DNA of 63,316 bases from Bacteroidales bacterium (lineage in GTDB: Bacteria > Bacteroidota > Bacteroidia > Bacteroidales > UBA932). Below are positions 15,105 through 23,694 of the stretch, piece by piece. The stretch lies in NCBI GenBank assembly GCA_017469425.1, contig JAFUGJ010000063.1, positions 1 to 63,316 on the forward strand, read 5' to 3'. Under the pieces are notes generated by a model. That model was not told the origin of the DNA. It worked only from the letters and a program-made list of their open reading frames with translations, and did no database searches. Within the stretch, counting starts at the first letter, position 1; every line of letters begins with the position of its first letter. Both the position numbers and the translations under genes were made by a program.

Positions 15105-16301
15105 TTAGTCAAGAATCTTGATAACCTGACCTGCGCCGACGGTACGGCCACCTTCACGGATTGCGAAGCGGAGACCTTCGTTGAGGGCAACAGGGGTGAT
15201 GAGCTGAACATTGATTTCAACATTGTCACCAGGCATGACCATCTCAACTCCTTCAGGGAGAGAAATCTCACCGGTAACATCCAGAGTACGGATGAAGAAC
15301 TGAGGACGATACTTGTTGTGGAAAGGAGTGTGGCGGCCGCCTTCCTCTTTCTTCAGAACATAGATTTGGCCAAGGAAGTGGGTGTGAGGGGTGATGGAAC
15401 CGGGTTTTGCGATAACCTCACCACGCTTAACCTCTTTCTTGTCGATACCACGGAGAAGCAGACCTACATTGTCACCTGCCTCACCCTGATCGAGGAGCTT
15501 GCGGAACATTTCAACGCCGGTAACGACGGTGTTCTTGGGTTTGTCGTTGAAACCTACGATTTCAGCGGGATCATTGACATGGATGGTACCGGTCTCGATT
15601 CGTCCGGTAACTACGGTTCCACGGCCGGTGATGGAGAAGATGTCCTCGATAGGCATGAGGAAAGGCTTCTCGTTCTCACGAACGGGGATGGGAATGTAGT
15701 TGTCGACGGCTTCCATGAGCTCCATGACCTTGTCTTCCCACTCGGGCTCTCCATTGAGGGCGCCAAGGGCGGAACCGCGGATGACGGGAGCGTTGTCACC
15801 GTCGAAGTTGTACTTGCTGAGAAGGTCGCGAACCTCCATCTCAACGAGGTCGAGCATTTCGGCGTCGTCAACGAGGTCAACCTTGTTCAGGAAAACGACG
15901 ATCTTGGGAACATTCACCTGACGGGCGAGCAGAACATGCTCGTTGGTCTGGGGCATGGGACCATCGGTAGCGGCCACAACGAGGATTGCACCATCCATCT
16001 GGGCGGCACCGGTAACCATATTCTTCACATAGTCGGCGTGGCCAGGGCAGTCAACGTGTGCATAGTGACGGGTGGCGGTTTCGTACTCTACGTGAGCGGT
16101 GTTGATGGTAATACCACGCTCTTTCTCTTCAGGAGCGTTGTCGATCTGGTCGAAGGACTTGATCTTGCCTTCGTTACCTGCTACTCTTGCTGCAAGCACC
16201 TTGGTGATGGCAGCGGTAAGGGTAGTCTTGCCGTGGTCAACATGGCCGATAGTACCGATGTTGACATGCGGTTTGGTTCTTACGAATGTTTCTTTTGCCA
16301 T
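15105..16301 (-). CDS. tuf: Translation elongation factor Tu
   Basis: A GTPase that delivers aminoacyl-tRNA to the ribosome. It has 398 residues. The P-loop GHVDHGKT is at residues 19-26, and DCPGHADYV (G3), NKVD (G4) and GSALGAL (G5) follow. Domains 2 and 3 are complete through [15 protein letters not shown]. It lies downstream of four tRNA genes, the same arrangement as tufB of E. coli. Only one tuf copy is in this window, so tufA versus tufB naming is not decided. Confidence 0.99.
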   Translation of the reverse strand: MAKETFVRTKPHVNIGTIGHVDHGKTTLTAAITKVLAARVAGNEGKIKSFDQIDNAPEEKERGITINTAHVEYETATRHYAHVDCPGHADYVKNMVTGAAQMDGAILVVAATDGPMPQTNEHVLLARQVNVPKIVVFLNKVDLVDDAEMLDLVEMEVRDLLSKYNFDGDNAPVIRGSALGALNGEPEWEDKVMELMEAVDNYIPIPVRENEKPFLMPIEDIFSITGRGTVVTGRIETGTIHVNDPAEIVGFNDKPKNTVVTGVEMFRKLLDQGEAGDNVGLLLRGIDKKEVKRGEVIAKPGSITPHTHFLGQIYVLKKEEGGRHTPFHNKYRPQFFIRTLDVTGEISLPEGVEMVMPGDNVEINVQLITPVALNEGLRFAIREGGRTVGAGQVIKILD

Positions 16302-16334
16302 AATATTATGATATAAAAGTTGTCAAAAAAAAAG

Positions 16335-16406
<72 letters not shown>

Positions 16407-16415
16407 TTACTTTTG

Positions 16416-16487
16416 AGCGGGGTAGGAGAATCGAACTCCCATTTCCAGCTTGGAAGGCTGGCATAATAGCCATTATACGAACCCCGC
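16416..16487 (-). tRNA. tRNA-Gly (TCC)
   Basis: On the minus strand GCGGGGT pairs with ACCCCGC. The anticodon loop CTTCCAA between CCAGC and GCTGG gives anticodon TCC (reads GGA/GGG). The T-loop is GTTCGATTC. Nine bases separate it from tRNA-Thr(GGT). Confidence 0.96.
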
Positions 16488-16520
16488 TTTCGGGAAGCGT
16501 CCAACTTCCGCTCAATGTAG

Positions 16521-16602
16521 TGGGCAAGGATGGATTCGAACCACCGAAGGTATAACCAGCAGATTTACAGTCTGCCCCATTTGGCCACTCTGGTACTTGC
16601 CC
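16521..16602 (-). tRNA. tRNA-Tyr (GTA)
   Basis: On the minus strand GGGCAAG pairs with CTTGCCC, discriminator A. The anticodon loop CTGTAAA between GCAGA and TCTGC gives anticodon GTA. The 82-nt length and the long variable arm (TGGTTATACCTTCG) fit a class II bacterial tRNA-Tyr. Confidence 0.96.
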
Positions 16603-16638
16603 TTGTCGTGCCTGATGCTTGCTCAGGGCACGGAAGCG

Positions 16639-16712
16639 AGCCGATGGGGGGATTCGAACCCTCGACCCCGAGATTACAAATCACGTGCTCTGGCCAACTG
16701 AGCTACATCGGC
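16639..16712 (-). tRNA. tRNA-Thr (TGT)
   Basis: On the minus strand GCCGATG pairs with CATCGGC. The anticodon loop TTTGTAA gives anticodon TGT (reads ACA/ACG). The anticodon stem CGTGA/TCTCG carries one T-T mismatch at its centre. It is the first gene of the tRNA-tuf-rpo transcription unit. Confidence 0.94.
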
Positions 16713-16744
16713 AGTATTTCAAGCCTTTTCATCAAAAAGGACTG

Positions 16745-16775
16745 CAAAGATACTTATTATTTGCGATTCTCCAAA
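16745..16775 (-). promoter_or_regulatory. Promoter of the tRNA-tuf-rpo operon
   Basis: On the minus strand TTTG (complement of 16772-16775), a 19-nt spacer and TATCTTTG (complement of 16745-16752) match the Bacteroidota consensus exactly. The predicted start is about 7 nt downstream, roughly 25 nt before tRNA-Thr(UGU). This is the best-formed promoter in the window and fits a very strongly expressed unit. Confidence 0.82.
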
Positions 16776-16820
16776 AATTTTTAAATCTTTTTAGTACTTT
16801 TGTGAGCTAAACCATTAAAC

Positions 16821-17414
16821 ATGAACGCCGAAACTGTAGCCGCCCGCATACGCAATGGACAGAGGGAAGCCTTCGATGAGCTTTTCTCCGCGCAATGGCC
16901 TTCGCTGGTGTCTTATGCCAGCATGATGCTGGGCAGCCGCGCGGACGGGCAGGATGTGGTGCAGGCCGTGTTCCTCAATCTCTGGAAGAACCGCGGAAAC
17001 CTGCAGGACGACACCCCGATGGACGCATATCTTATGAGGGCCGTGTATAACCGCAGCCTTAATATAATACGCTCGGGCAAGGTGCGCCGCACGCACGACT
17101 CGGTTTGGTCCGCCCGCATCCGCGAAGAACTTTCGGTATGCTACGACCCCGACCGCAATGATGTCATGCGCCGCATCTTCGGAGCGGAAGCCAGGCAGGC
17201 TATTCAGGACGCAATCGAGACTCTGCCCGAAAGGTGTCGGGAAATCTTCCGCATGCGTTACGAGGATGGCCGTTCGGCGTCCGAGGTGGCCGGAATTCTC
17301 GGCATCAGCGTGTCCACGGTTAACAACCAGGTCTTCAAGGCACTGGGGCTGCTGCGCAAGGACCTCGGCTTTCTTAAGGTGATGGTGCTGTTTTTTGTCA
17401 TCCTGTTCAAATAA
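16821..17414 (+). CDS. ECF-type RNA polymerase sigma factor
   Basis: A 197-residue sigma-70 family factor with regions 2 and 4 only. Region 2 is about residues 10-80 (FDELFSAQWPSLVSYASMML, DGQDVVQAVFLNLWKNR). Region 4 is about 130-190, with helix-turn-helix SASEVAGILGISVSTVNNQV. It stands directly upstream of a FecR anti-sigma factor and an STN-bearing SusC. In Bacteroidota this trio forms a trans-envelope relay that switches on its own SusCD locus when substrate binds. A TACTTTTG box at 16795-16802 could be its -7 element, but no matching -33 element is seen. The hydrophobic C-terminal tail (VMVLFFVILFK) is unusual. Confidence 0.93.
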   Translation: MNAETVAARIRNGQREAFDELFSAQWPSLVSYASMMLGSRADGQDVVQAVFLNLWKNRGNLQDDTPMDAYLMRAVYNRSLNIIRSGKVRRTHDSVWSARIREELSVCYDPDRNDVMRRIFGAEARQAIQDAIETLPERCREIFRMRYEDGRSASEVAGILGISVSTVNNQVFKALGLLRKDLGFLKVMVLFFVILFK

Positions 17415-17481
17415 TTTTTCATTTTCAAATAGGCAGTAAACTGCCGGAAGGTGTCTATTCTGTGTTATTTATACAAGCAGA

Positions 17482-18396
17482 ATGGACGACAATCTCCTGA
17501 TTGCCTATATCGAAGGCAAAACATCGGCCTCTGAAGATGAGAGAATCCTGAACTGGATACTCGCCGACGAGGCCAACCGCGATTATCTTGCAGAGCTCAA
17601 TGCCATATGGCATGCATGCGCTGCTCCCGCCGCACATAAGGTTGCCGCGCCCCGGCGCAGGCTGTCCGGAAAGTGGATTGCCCGCATCAGCATGGCGGCA
17701 GCCATTGCCGTGGGCGTGGTGTTTTCAGTATTCTACTTCTCCCGACCGGAAAAGGAGCCAGAATGCTATGTCTGGTTCAACTCCAATCCCTCTGTCATGA
17801 GCATCACCCTGCCTGACGGAAGTTCGGTTTGGCTGGACCGGCATACCTCGCTGAGCTACTGCGAAGGCGGAGATAAAGGCGTGCGGAGCGTTATCATGCA
17901 GGGAGAGGCTTTCTTCGATGTGGCAAAAGACCCCTGCCGGCCTTTTGTGGTTGAGACATCCGGGCTGAAGGTAAAGGTGTACGGCACGCGTTTCAATGTG
18001 CGCTCCCTCCCTTCCGAGTCCTTCTCCGAAGTCGCGCTTGTGGAGGGGTCCGTTTCGCTTGCCGACAAGGACGAGCGCAACATGATATTCTTGACCCCCG
18101 GGCAGAAGGCGCACTATGTTGCAGCCGACGACTATCTGCAGGTATCGGAAGTGCCGGTTGACAATATCCTGCTCGTCCATTACGGGATAGAGAGCCTGCA
18201 GAACCAGACTCTCTCACAGATACTTGCACATATCGGAGAGAGTTACGGCGTGAGCCTGTCCTGCGACAAAGATTCGATGGAGGAACGCTTCACTGTCAAT
18301 TATCCGAAGGACATTCCTTTGGAGGATGTGCTCTGGACGGTTGAGGCAATCTCCGGCAGCAAGATAAGTATCACTGGCAAAACAGGCGAGAAGTGA
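17482..18396 (+). CDS. FecR-family anti-sigma factor
   Basis: A 304-residue inner-membrane protein expected to hold the neighbouring sigma factor inactive and release it on a signal from the outer-membrane receptor. The N-terminal ~65 residues are cytoplasmic and sigma-binding. One membrane helix follows (ISMAAAIAVGVVFSVFYFS, about residues 72-90). The periplasmic FecR domain has LPDGSSVWLDRHTSLSY and GEAFFDVAKDPCRPFVV. The C-terminal DUF4974-like domain (LSQILAHIGESYGVSLSC) is expected to contact the STN domain of SusC. Its TGA stop overlaps the SusC ATG by one base, so the two are translationally linked. Confidence 0.93.
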   Translation: MDDNLLIAYIEGKTSASEDERILNWILADEANRDYLAELNAIWHACAAPAAHKVAAPRRRLSGKWIARISMAAAIAVGVVFSVFYFSRPEKEPECYVWFNSNPSVMSITLPDGSSVWLDRHTSLSYCEGGDKGVRSVIMQGEAFFDVAKDPCRPFVVETSGLKVKVYGTRFNVRSLPSESFSEVALVEGSVSLADKDERNMIFLTPGQKAHYVAADDYLQVSEVPVDNILLVHYGIESLQNQTLSQILAHIGESYGVSLSCDKDSMEERFTVNYPKDIPLEDVLWTVEAISGSKISITGKTGEK

Positions 18397-21300
18397 TGAG
18401 GACGATTCTGAAACATTTACTGACGGCCGCCATTGCAGCTTTCGTTGCCGTCAACGCTCATGCAGCGAAGTACACCGTAAACATCTCCTGCACCGACAGG
18501 ACGGTTGCGGAACTCGTCTCAATGCTCACCGACCAGACAGGACAGTTGTTCTCCTACAGTTCGGCGGTGGGCGAAAAGCGCGTCTCGCGCGTACGCGTGA
18601 TAAAGAGTAATGTAGAAATGGAGGAAATCCTGAAGGCCGTTTTCGGCGGCAGTGGGATAGACTGGAAGGTTAACGGCAGCATGGTGGTGCTTGTGCCATC
18701 GGCCGGGAAAGCCGGGGCGGAGAGGGCGGAAGCCACCCATGAAGAACTTGTGCCTGCAATCCCGGAGGTCCGGCCTGAACAGGAACTCATAGAGAAAATT
18801 GACGGCAAGGTAGTGGTGAGCGGTGTGGTGCGCGAAGCCGACGGAACCCCCGTGATCGGTGCCGGAGTGAGAGCCATGTCGAGCGGTGCGGGAGTCGTGA
18901 CCGACCTTGAAGGCCGGTATACCATCGAGGTGAATCAGGGGGAAACCCTTTTGTTCGATGCCCTCGGATACGGACATGTGTCGGTGGATGTGGGAAATCG
19001 CCGTTCGGTGGATGTGGTGATGAAAAGCGATGAGCTCGTGCTCGATGCTTCCGTGGTGGTAGGGTACGGAGTGCAGCGGAAAGAAAGCGTGGTGGGAGCC
19101 GTCGTGCAGATCGACAACGATGCGATTGTAGGCGCCGGTCAGTCGAATGTTACCCAGGCCATCGCAGGAAAGCTCTCCGGGGTGCTCACCATGCAGAATT
19201 CCGGCATGCCGGGTTCGGACAACGCCACCATCCTCGTCCGGGGCGTTTCGAGTTGGAACGGCAGCGCTCCCCTGGTTATGGTGGACGGTGTTGAAAGGGA
19301 ATTCAACGACCTGGACCCCAATGAGATAGCATCGCTCTCCGTGCTCAAGGATGCTTCGGCCACGGCAGTGTTCGGGGCCAAGGGGGCAAACGGGGTGATT
19401 CTGGTAACCACCAGGCAGGGAGCGAAGGGCAAGCCACGGATGAAGGTTTCGCTGTCGCAAAGCTACAACTTCCCCACCGGAATCCCCAACCATGTGAGTG
19501 CTTATGAGACTGCGCAGGCATTCAATGTGGCGCTAAAGAACAACGGACAGTTCTCCGCCCTGTATTCGGATGCCGACCTGGAGCAGTACAGGCACCCTTC
19601 GTCCGCCCTGAACGCCCTTCGCTATCCCGATGTGGACTGGTACAAGATGCTGATGCGGAAATGCTCTCCCGAAACCACCGCCAACCTGAACTTCAGCGGC
19701 GGCACCGACAGGGTCAAGTACTTCTTCTCGCTGGGTTACAAGACCGAAGGCTCCATCTTCAAGGAATTCAAGGACGGCGCAAAGTACTCCTACGACAGGA
19801 TAAACTATCGTTCGAACCTTGATTTCGACATCACGAAATCCACGATTCTGTCGTTCCGCGTGGGAGGGTCTCTCGGAATACAGCAGAGCCCGTCAAGCCC
19901 TATCTCGGCAATGTATTCGACATCCACCATCCTCTTCCCCGCATATTTCCCTGCGTGGGTGCTGGAGGAAATCCCGGATCCGGATTACCCCGATGCCAAC
20001 GCCCTCCGGAGGACGAACTCCTACTTCTACGGCTCCTATTATGGGAATCCCTACGGAAACCTTTCCCTCGCCACATATAACCAGTACACCGATTCCAAAC
20101 TTTTCACCGACCTGCTGCTGGACCAGAAACTCGACAAGCTCATCCCGGGGCTTTCGCTTAAGGGGAAATTCTCCTTCAGCACCTATATGCGCAGGCTCTC
20201 GGAGTCGGTATCCAACTCCCTTTCGAGCTTTGCCCTTGACTGGGCTGCCGTGGATGCGGGCACGGGCAACCCCTGGGTTCCCAGCCAGAGCACTACCATA
20301 GTGCTGGAGGATCCGCCGTATTCGGCGTCGCAGGGAAATGTCACGACCTACAATTATACCCTCTACTGGGAAGGGTCGCTCAACTACAACCAGTCCTGGA
20401 ACAACCATCATGTGACGGCCCTCGCCCTTTTCCAGCAGAAGGAATATGTGTCGAGGGTGGCCTTCCCCTACCGCAATGAGGGCTTAGTGGGAAGGGTGAC
20501 ATACGACTACCATCACAAGTACCTCTTCGAAGGGAACCTTGGTTACACCGGAAGCGAGCAGTTCGCCCCGTCCAACAGGTTCGGTTTCTTCCCTTCGGTG
20601 GCCGTGGGCTATGTTGTGTCGAACGAGACATTCTGGAAGAAAGCCTTCCCCTGGTGGAACAAATTCAAGCTGCGCTATTCCGACGGTCTGGTGGGAAGCG
20701 ACAAGACGGATTCCCGCTGGCTCTACTTCAGCTCGTTCAACAGCACATCCACAGGCTATATCTACGAATCTGAATCCGCCAACGACAATGCCCGATGGGA
20801 GACGGCCCGCAAACGGGATATAGGCATAGAGATGGCCTGGCTCAAGAACCGGCTCAGCCTTGAAGTGGACCTGTTCGACGAGCACCGCAGCGGCATGCTG
20901 GTCACCCCTATGATGACCCTGCTTGTGGGAGCGAGCTCGAAGGAAGTGAACCGCGGGGCCCTGAAGAAGCACGGTTTTGAGGCGGAACTGCACTGGAAAG
21001 ACAAACTTCCCGGCGGGTTCGAGTATCATCTGGATGCCATGTATTCGTTCAATGAAAACCGCATCACCAACTATGAGGATGCCCCTTATACACCAGAATA
21101 CCAGAAGGTCGCGGGCAAGCCCCATGCCGGGCAGTCCTATGGCGAAACGCTCGTGGACGGGGGATATTTCACATCCGTGGATGACATCCATAACTACATA
21201 GGATATACCTCGAGCTGGGACCTGATTCCCGTGGGAGCATACAAATACCTTGACTACAAGGCCGATGGACGCATCGATACCAACGACATGCACGCCGTGC

Positions 21301-21836
21301 TCGGCAGCCGTTATCCTTCCACGCTGGTGTCGTTCGGGGGCGGTTTTACCTGGAAGCGCTTCGACTTCAGCTTCCTCTTCTACGGCAACCTCGGGAAGTG
21401 GGTGAACTACAACGGCGCTTACGAAATAGACTTCACGCACAATGAGATACGCCTGAGCGAGTCGCAGCGCAATTACTGGTCGCCGGACAATCCCGGGGCG
21501 ACGCATGCCACCATGGTATATCGCGGTGCCTCCGGCCATCCCATGTACACTTGGGCGGGCATTACCAGTGCCGAGTCGGCGGACATGGGCCTCGTAGGGC
21601 ATACCTGGAGGCGCTCGGACTATGTCAACCTGCGTGACCTGCGCCTGGGCTATACTTTCGACTCCCGCAAGCTCAATGCTGCGGTGGGAATCAAGAGCCT
21701 GAATGTGTACATCAATGTGAACAACCTGTTTTACTTCACCACGCTGCTCGAGGGCAATCCGGAAGCATCTTCCTTCGTGAGCGGAAGCTATCCGCTCATG
21801 CGCACCCTCCAGTTAGGATTTAAACTCGGAATATAA
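18396..21836 (+). CDS. SusC/RagA-type TonB-dependent receptor with STN signalling domain
   Basis: An 1146-residue outer-membrane importer for oligosaccharides, working with the SusD lipoprotein and TonB-ExbBD. I take the ATG at 18396; a GTG three bases earlier is also in frame. Signal peptide residues 1-24 (ends NAHA); STN domain about 25-100; carboxypeptidase-regulatory-like domain about 138-215 (VSGVVREADGTPVIGAGVRA); plug domain about 220-340 with LVMVDGVEREFNDLDPNEI and VFGAKGANGVILVTTR; beta-barrel to the C-terminus. The STN domain with upstream FecR and sigma factor implies it also senses substrate. It overlaps susD by one base. Confidence 0.97.
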   Translation: MRTILKHLLTAAIAAFVAVNAHAAKYTVNISCTDRTVAELVSMLTDQTGQLFSYSSAVGEKRVSRVRVIKSNVEMEEILKAVFGGSGIDWKVNGSMVVLVPSAGKAGAERAEATHEELVPAIPEVRPEQELIEKIDGKVVVSGVVREADGTPVIGAGVRAMSSGAGVVTDLEGRYTIEVNQGETLLFDALGYGHVSVDVGNRRSVDVVMKSDELVLDASVVVGYGVQRKESVVGAVVQIDNDAIVGAGQSNVTQAIAGKLSGVLTMQNSGMPGSDNATILVRGVSSWNGSAPLVMVDGVEREFNDLDPNEIASLSVLKDASATAVFGAKGANGVILVTTRQGAKGKPRMKVSLSQSYNFPTGIPNHVSAYETAQAFNVALKNNGQFSALYSDADLEQYRHPSSALNALRYPDVDWYKMLMRKCSPETTANLNFSGGTDRVKYFFSLGYKTEGSIFKEFKDGAKYSYDRINYRSNLDFDITKSTILSFRVGGSLGIQQSPSSPISAMYSTSTILFPAYFPAWVLEEIPDPDYPDANALRRTNSYFYGSYYGNPYGNLSLATYNQYTDSKLFTDLLLDQKLDKLIPGLSLKGKFSFSTYMRRLSESVSNSLSSFALDWAAVDAGTGNPWVPSQSTTIVLEDPPYSASQGNVTTYNYTLYWEGSLNYNQSWNNHHVTALALFQQKEYVSRVAFPYRNEGLVGRVTYDYHHKYLFEGNLGYTGSEQFAPSNRFGFFPSVAVGYVVSNETFWKKAFPWWNKFKLRYSDGLVGSDKTDSRWLYFSSFNSTSTGYIYESESANDNARWETARKRDIGIEMAWLKNRLSLEVDLFDEHRSGMLVTPMMTLLVGASSKEVNRGALKKHGFEAELHWKDKLPGGFEYHLDAMYSFNENRITNYEDAPYTPEYQKVAGKPHAGQSYGETLVDGGYFTSVDDIHNYIGYTSSWDLIPVGAYKYLDYKADGRIDTNDMHAVLGSRYPSTLVSFGGGFTWKRFDFSFLFYGNLGKWVNYNGAYEIDFTHNEIRLSESQRNYWSPDNPGATHATMVYRGASGHPMYTWAGITSAESADMGLVGHTWRRSDYVNLRDLRLGYTFDSRKLNAAVGIKSLNVYINVNNLFYFTTLLEGNPEASSFVSGSYPLMRTLQLGFKLGI

Positions 21837-23686
21837 TGAAAAGGATATCGGCTTTTCTTTTTGGCATATTGCTCCTCTCATCCTGCAGCTGGCTGGATGT
21901 ATCGCCCGACCTTGGCATGACAGAGGAAGAGGTGTTCAGCAATTACACCAATTTCAAGAATTACCTGTACAGCGCCTATCATGGGGGCACGCAGCTTGAT
22001 TTCGATGTGGCCGGAAACATCTTCCGTGCGTATTGCCCCATCGGAATCAACAGCACCACCTACCGTTTCACCATGAACACCATCACGGACATCTCCGATT
22101 CGGGAAGACCCCTGCGTTCGCATGTGATGAAGGGAGGCTTCTGCGGCGACGACAATGCCCGCACCTTCGTGAACGGCAGGGCTCCCATCTTTGCCACGAT
22201 GTGGATAGTGAACAGGATTGCGAACCGCTGCATCGAAAATATAGACAGGCTCCAGGGAGTGTCGGATCCGGACAAGTATGACCTGCTGGCCCAGGCGTAT
22301 TTCCTGCGTGCGCTTGCTCACTTCACGCTCTGCAACTATTTCGGCGGAATGCCCTATGTGGACCATGCCCTTTCGGGGGATGACAGCTTCGACCTGCCGC
22401 GGCTGAGCTCCCGCGAAACATACGACAGAGTCGCCCAGGATGCCTGGACGGCCTATGAATATTTCGACCGTGCCGGACTCGTGCGCAGGGACCCCATGCC
22501 CGGGGAAGCGGGCAATCTGCAGCATTCGGAGATAAACCATGCCGCAGGCATTGCCGCACTTGCCCTGCGCAGCCGTGCGCTCCTTTACGCCGCCAGCCCC
22601 CTGAGCAACCCGGAAGGGGATGTTTCTGCCTGGGCAGCCGCCGCCGAAGCAGCATCGTTCACCCTCGACACGGCGCTGGAGTACGGTTATTACCTGCTGC
22701 CTTTTGACGAGTGGGAGAACAACTGGAAGTATGTAGATTACACCAATGAACAGCTCTGGGCATGGACGGCAGGAGCCATTGCGGACAATAACGATTACAT
22801 AGTGAGCTGCAATGCATATCCCATGACAAACAACAAGAATGGCGGAGCGGTATGCCCGACCCAGAATGCCGTTGACATGTATGAAACAGCCTGGGGCGAT
22901 CCGCTCAATACCGAAGCAGACCGTGAGGCAGCGGCGGCCCTCGGCCATTACAACGAGCAGCGCCCCTATGTGAACAGGGATCCCCGTTTTTATAAACTGG
23001 TGGTCTATGACGGAGCATCTTCCGAAGGAGCCCCTGTCATCAATATCTACTACAATCCCGACACCGGCACCTGGCCCACCACTGCCCTGAGCGGAAAATC
23101 CCGCTATTTCGGCTACACCTGGGGCTCGCAGACCGGAATGGGTGTCTCCAACACAGGATATTACAGCCGCAAATGGTGGGACGGCAAATACACTTCCACC
23201 AAGTTCGCGGTAACCGATCCCCTTTTCCGCCTTGCGGAAATCTACCTCAATTATGCCGAAGCGGCGAACGAGGCATGGGGCCCGAACGGGGGAGTCGCAG
23301 GGCAGATAAGCGCCGTGGATGCGGTGAATGTGGTGCGCGACCGCGCCCTGATGCCTCCCGTCCTCGCCAGATATGCGGGCGACAAGGACCTTCTGAGGGA
23401 GCGTATCCAAAACGAAAGGGCTATCGAATTCATGGATGAAGGAGTGCATTACTTCCTCGATATCCGCCGGTGGAAAGTAGCCCCCGAGCGCATGCGCAAG
23501 ACTCTCTACGGGATGTATATCGAGTCCTGCCCGGTCAGCGCGGAGCATCCTGCGGGGCGCAATTATGTGCGCACCCCCCTGTCTTCCGACAGGCAGTCTA
23601 CATGGAAGGACGAGATGTATTACTTCTTCCTTCCTGCCGAGGAGGCCAACAAATTCAGCGTCTTTGAAAACAACCCCACATGGTAG
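21836..23686 (+). CDS. SusD/RagB-family glycan-binding lipoprotein (first pair)
   Basis: A 616-residue surface lipoprotein that caps the SusC channel and binds glycan. The signal ends LLLSSCSW, a clear lipobox. The N-terminal TPR-like part includes LLAQAYFLRALAHFTLCNYFGGMPYVD. The C-terminal SusD region carries LFRLAEIYLNYAEAANEAWG and RIQNERAIEFMDEGVHYFLDIRRWK, both typical. The start overlaps the SusC stop (TAATG). A partner for the SusC at 18396 is assured by order; the ligand is unknown. Confidence 0.96.
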   Translation: MKRISAFLFGILLLSSCSWLDVSPDLGMTEEEVFSNYTNFKNYLYSAYHGGTQLDFDVAGNIFRAYCPIGINSTTYRFTMNTITDISDSGRPLRSHVMKGGFCGDDNARTFVNGRAPIFATMWIVNRIANRCIENIDRLQGVSDPDKYDLLAQAYFLRALAHFTLCNYFGGMPYVDHALSGDDSFDLPRLSSRETYDRVAQDAWTAYEYFDRAGLVRRDPMPGEAGNLQHSEINHAAGIAALALRSRALLYAASPLSNPEGDVSAWAAAAEAASFTLDTALEYGYYLLPFDEWENNWKYVDYTNEQLWAWTAGAIADNNDYIVSCNAYPMTNNKNGGAVCPTQNAVDMYETAWGDPLNTEADREAAAALGHYNEQRPYVNRDPRFYKLVVYDGASSEGAPVINIYYNPDTGTWPTTALSGKSRYFGYTWGSQTGMGVSNTGYYSRKWWDGKYTSTKFAVTDPLFRLAEIYLNYAEAANEAWGPNGGVAGQISAVDAVNVVRDRALMPPVLARYAGDKDLLRERIQNERAIEFMDEGVHYFLDIRRWKVAPERMRKTLYGMYIESCPVSAEHPAGRNYVRTPLSSDRQSTWKDEMYYFFLPAEEANKFSVFENNPTW

Positions 23687-23694
23687 AATCACAG

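Noticed and set aside
15057-16316. Plus-strand 419-codon frame opposite tuf
   Set aside because: It mirrors EF-Tu codon periodicity, includes the terminator hairpin and has no family features.
16795-16802. TACTTTTG as a full promoter for the ECF sigma gene
   Set aside because: Only the -7 box fits; the nearest TTTG upstream is about 31 bases away, too far for the usual spacing.
17432-17445. GGCAG-TAAA-CTGCC hairpin between the sigma and anti-sigma genes
   Set aside because: Only five base pairs and no U-tract; not enough for a terminator or riboswitch call.
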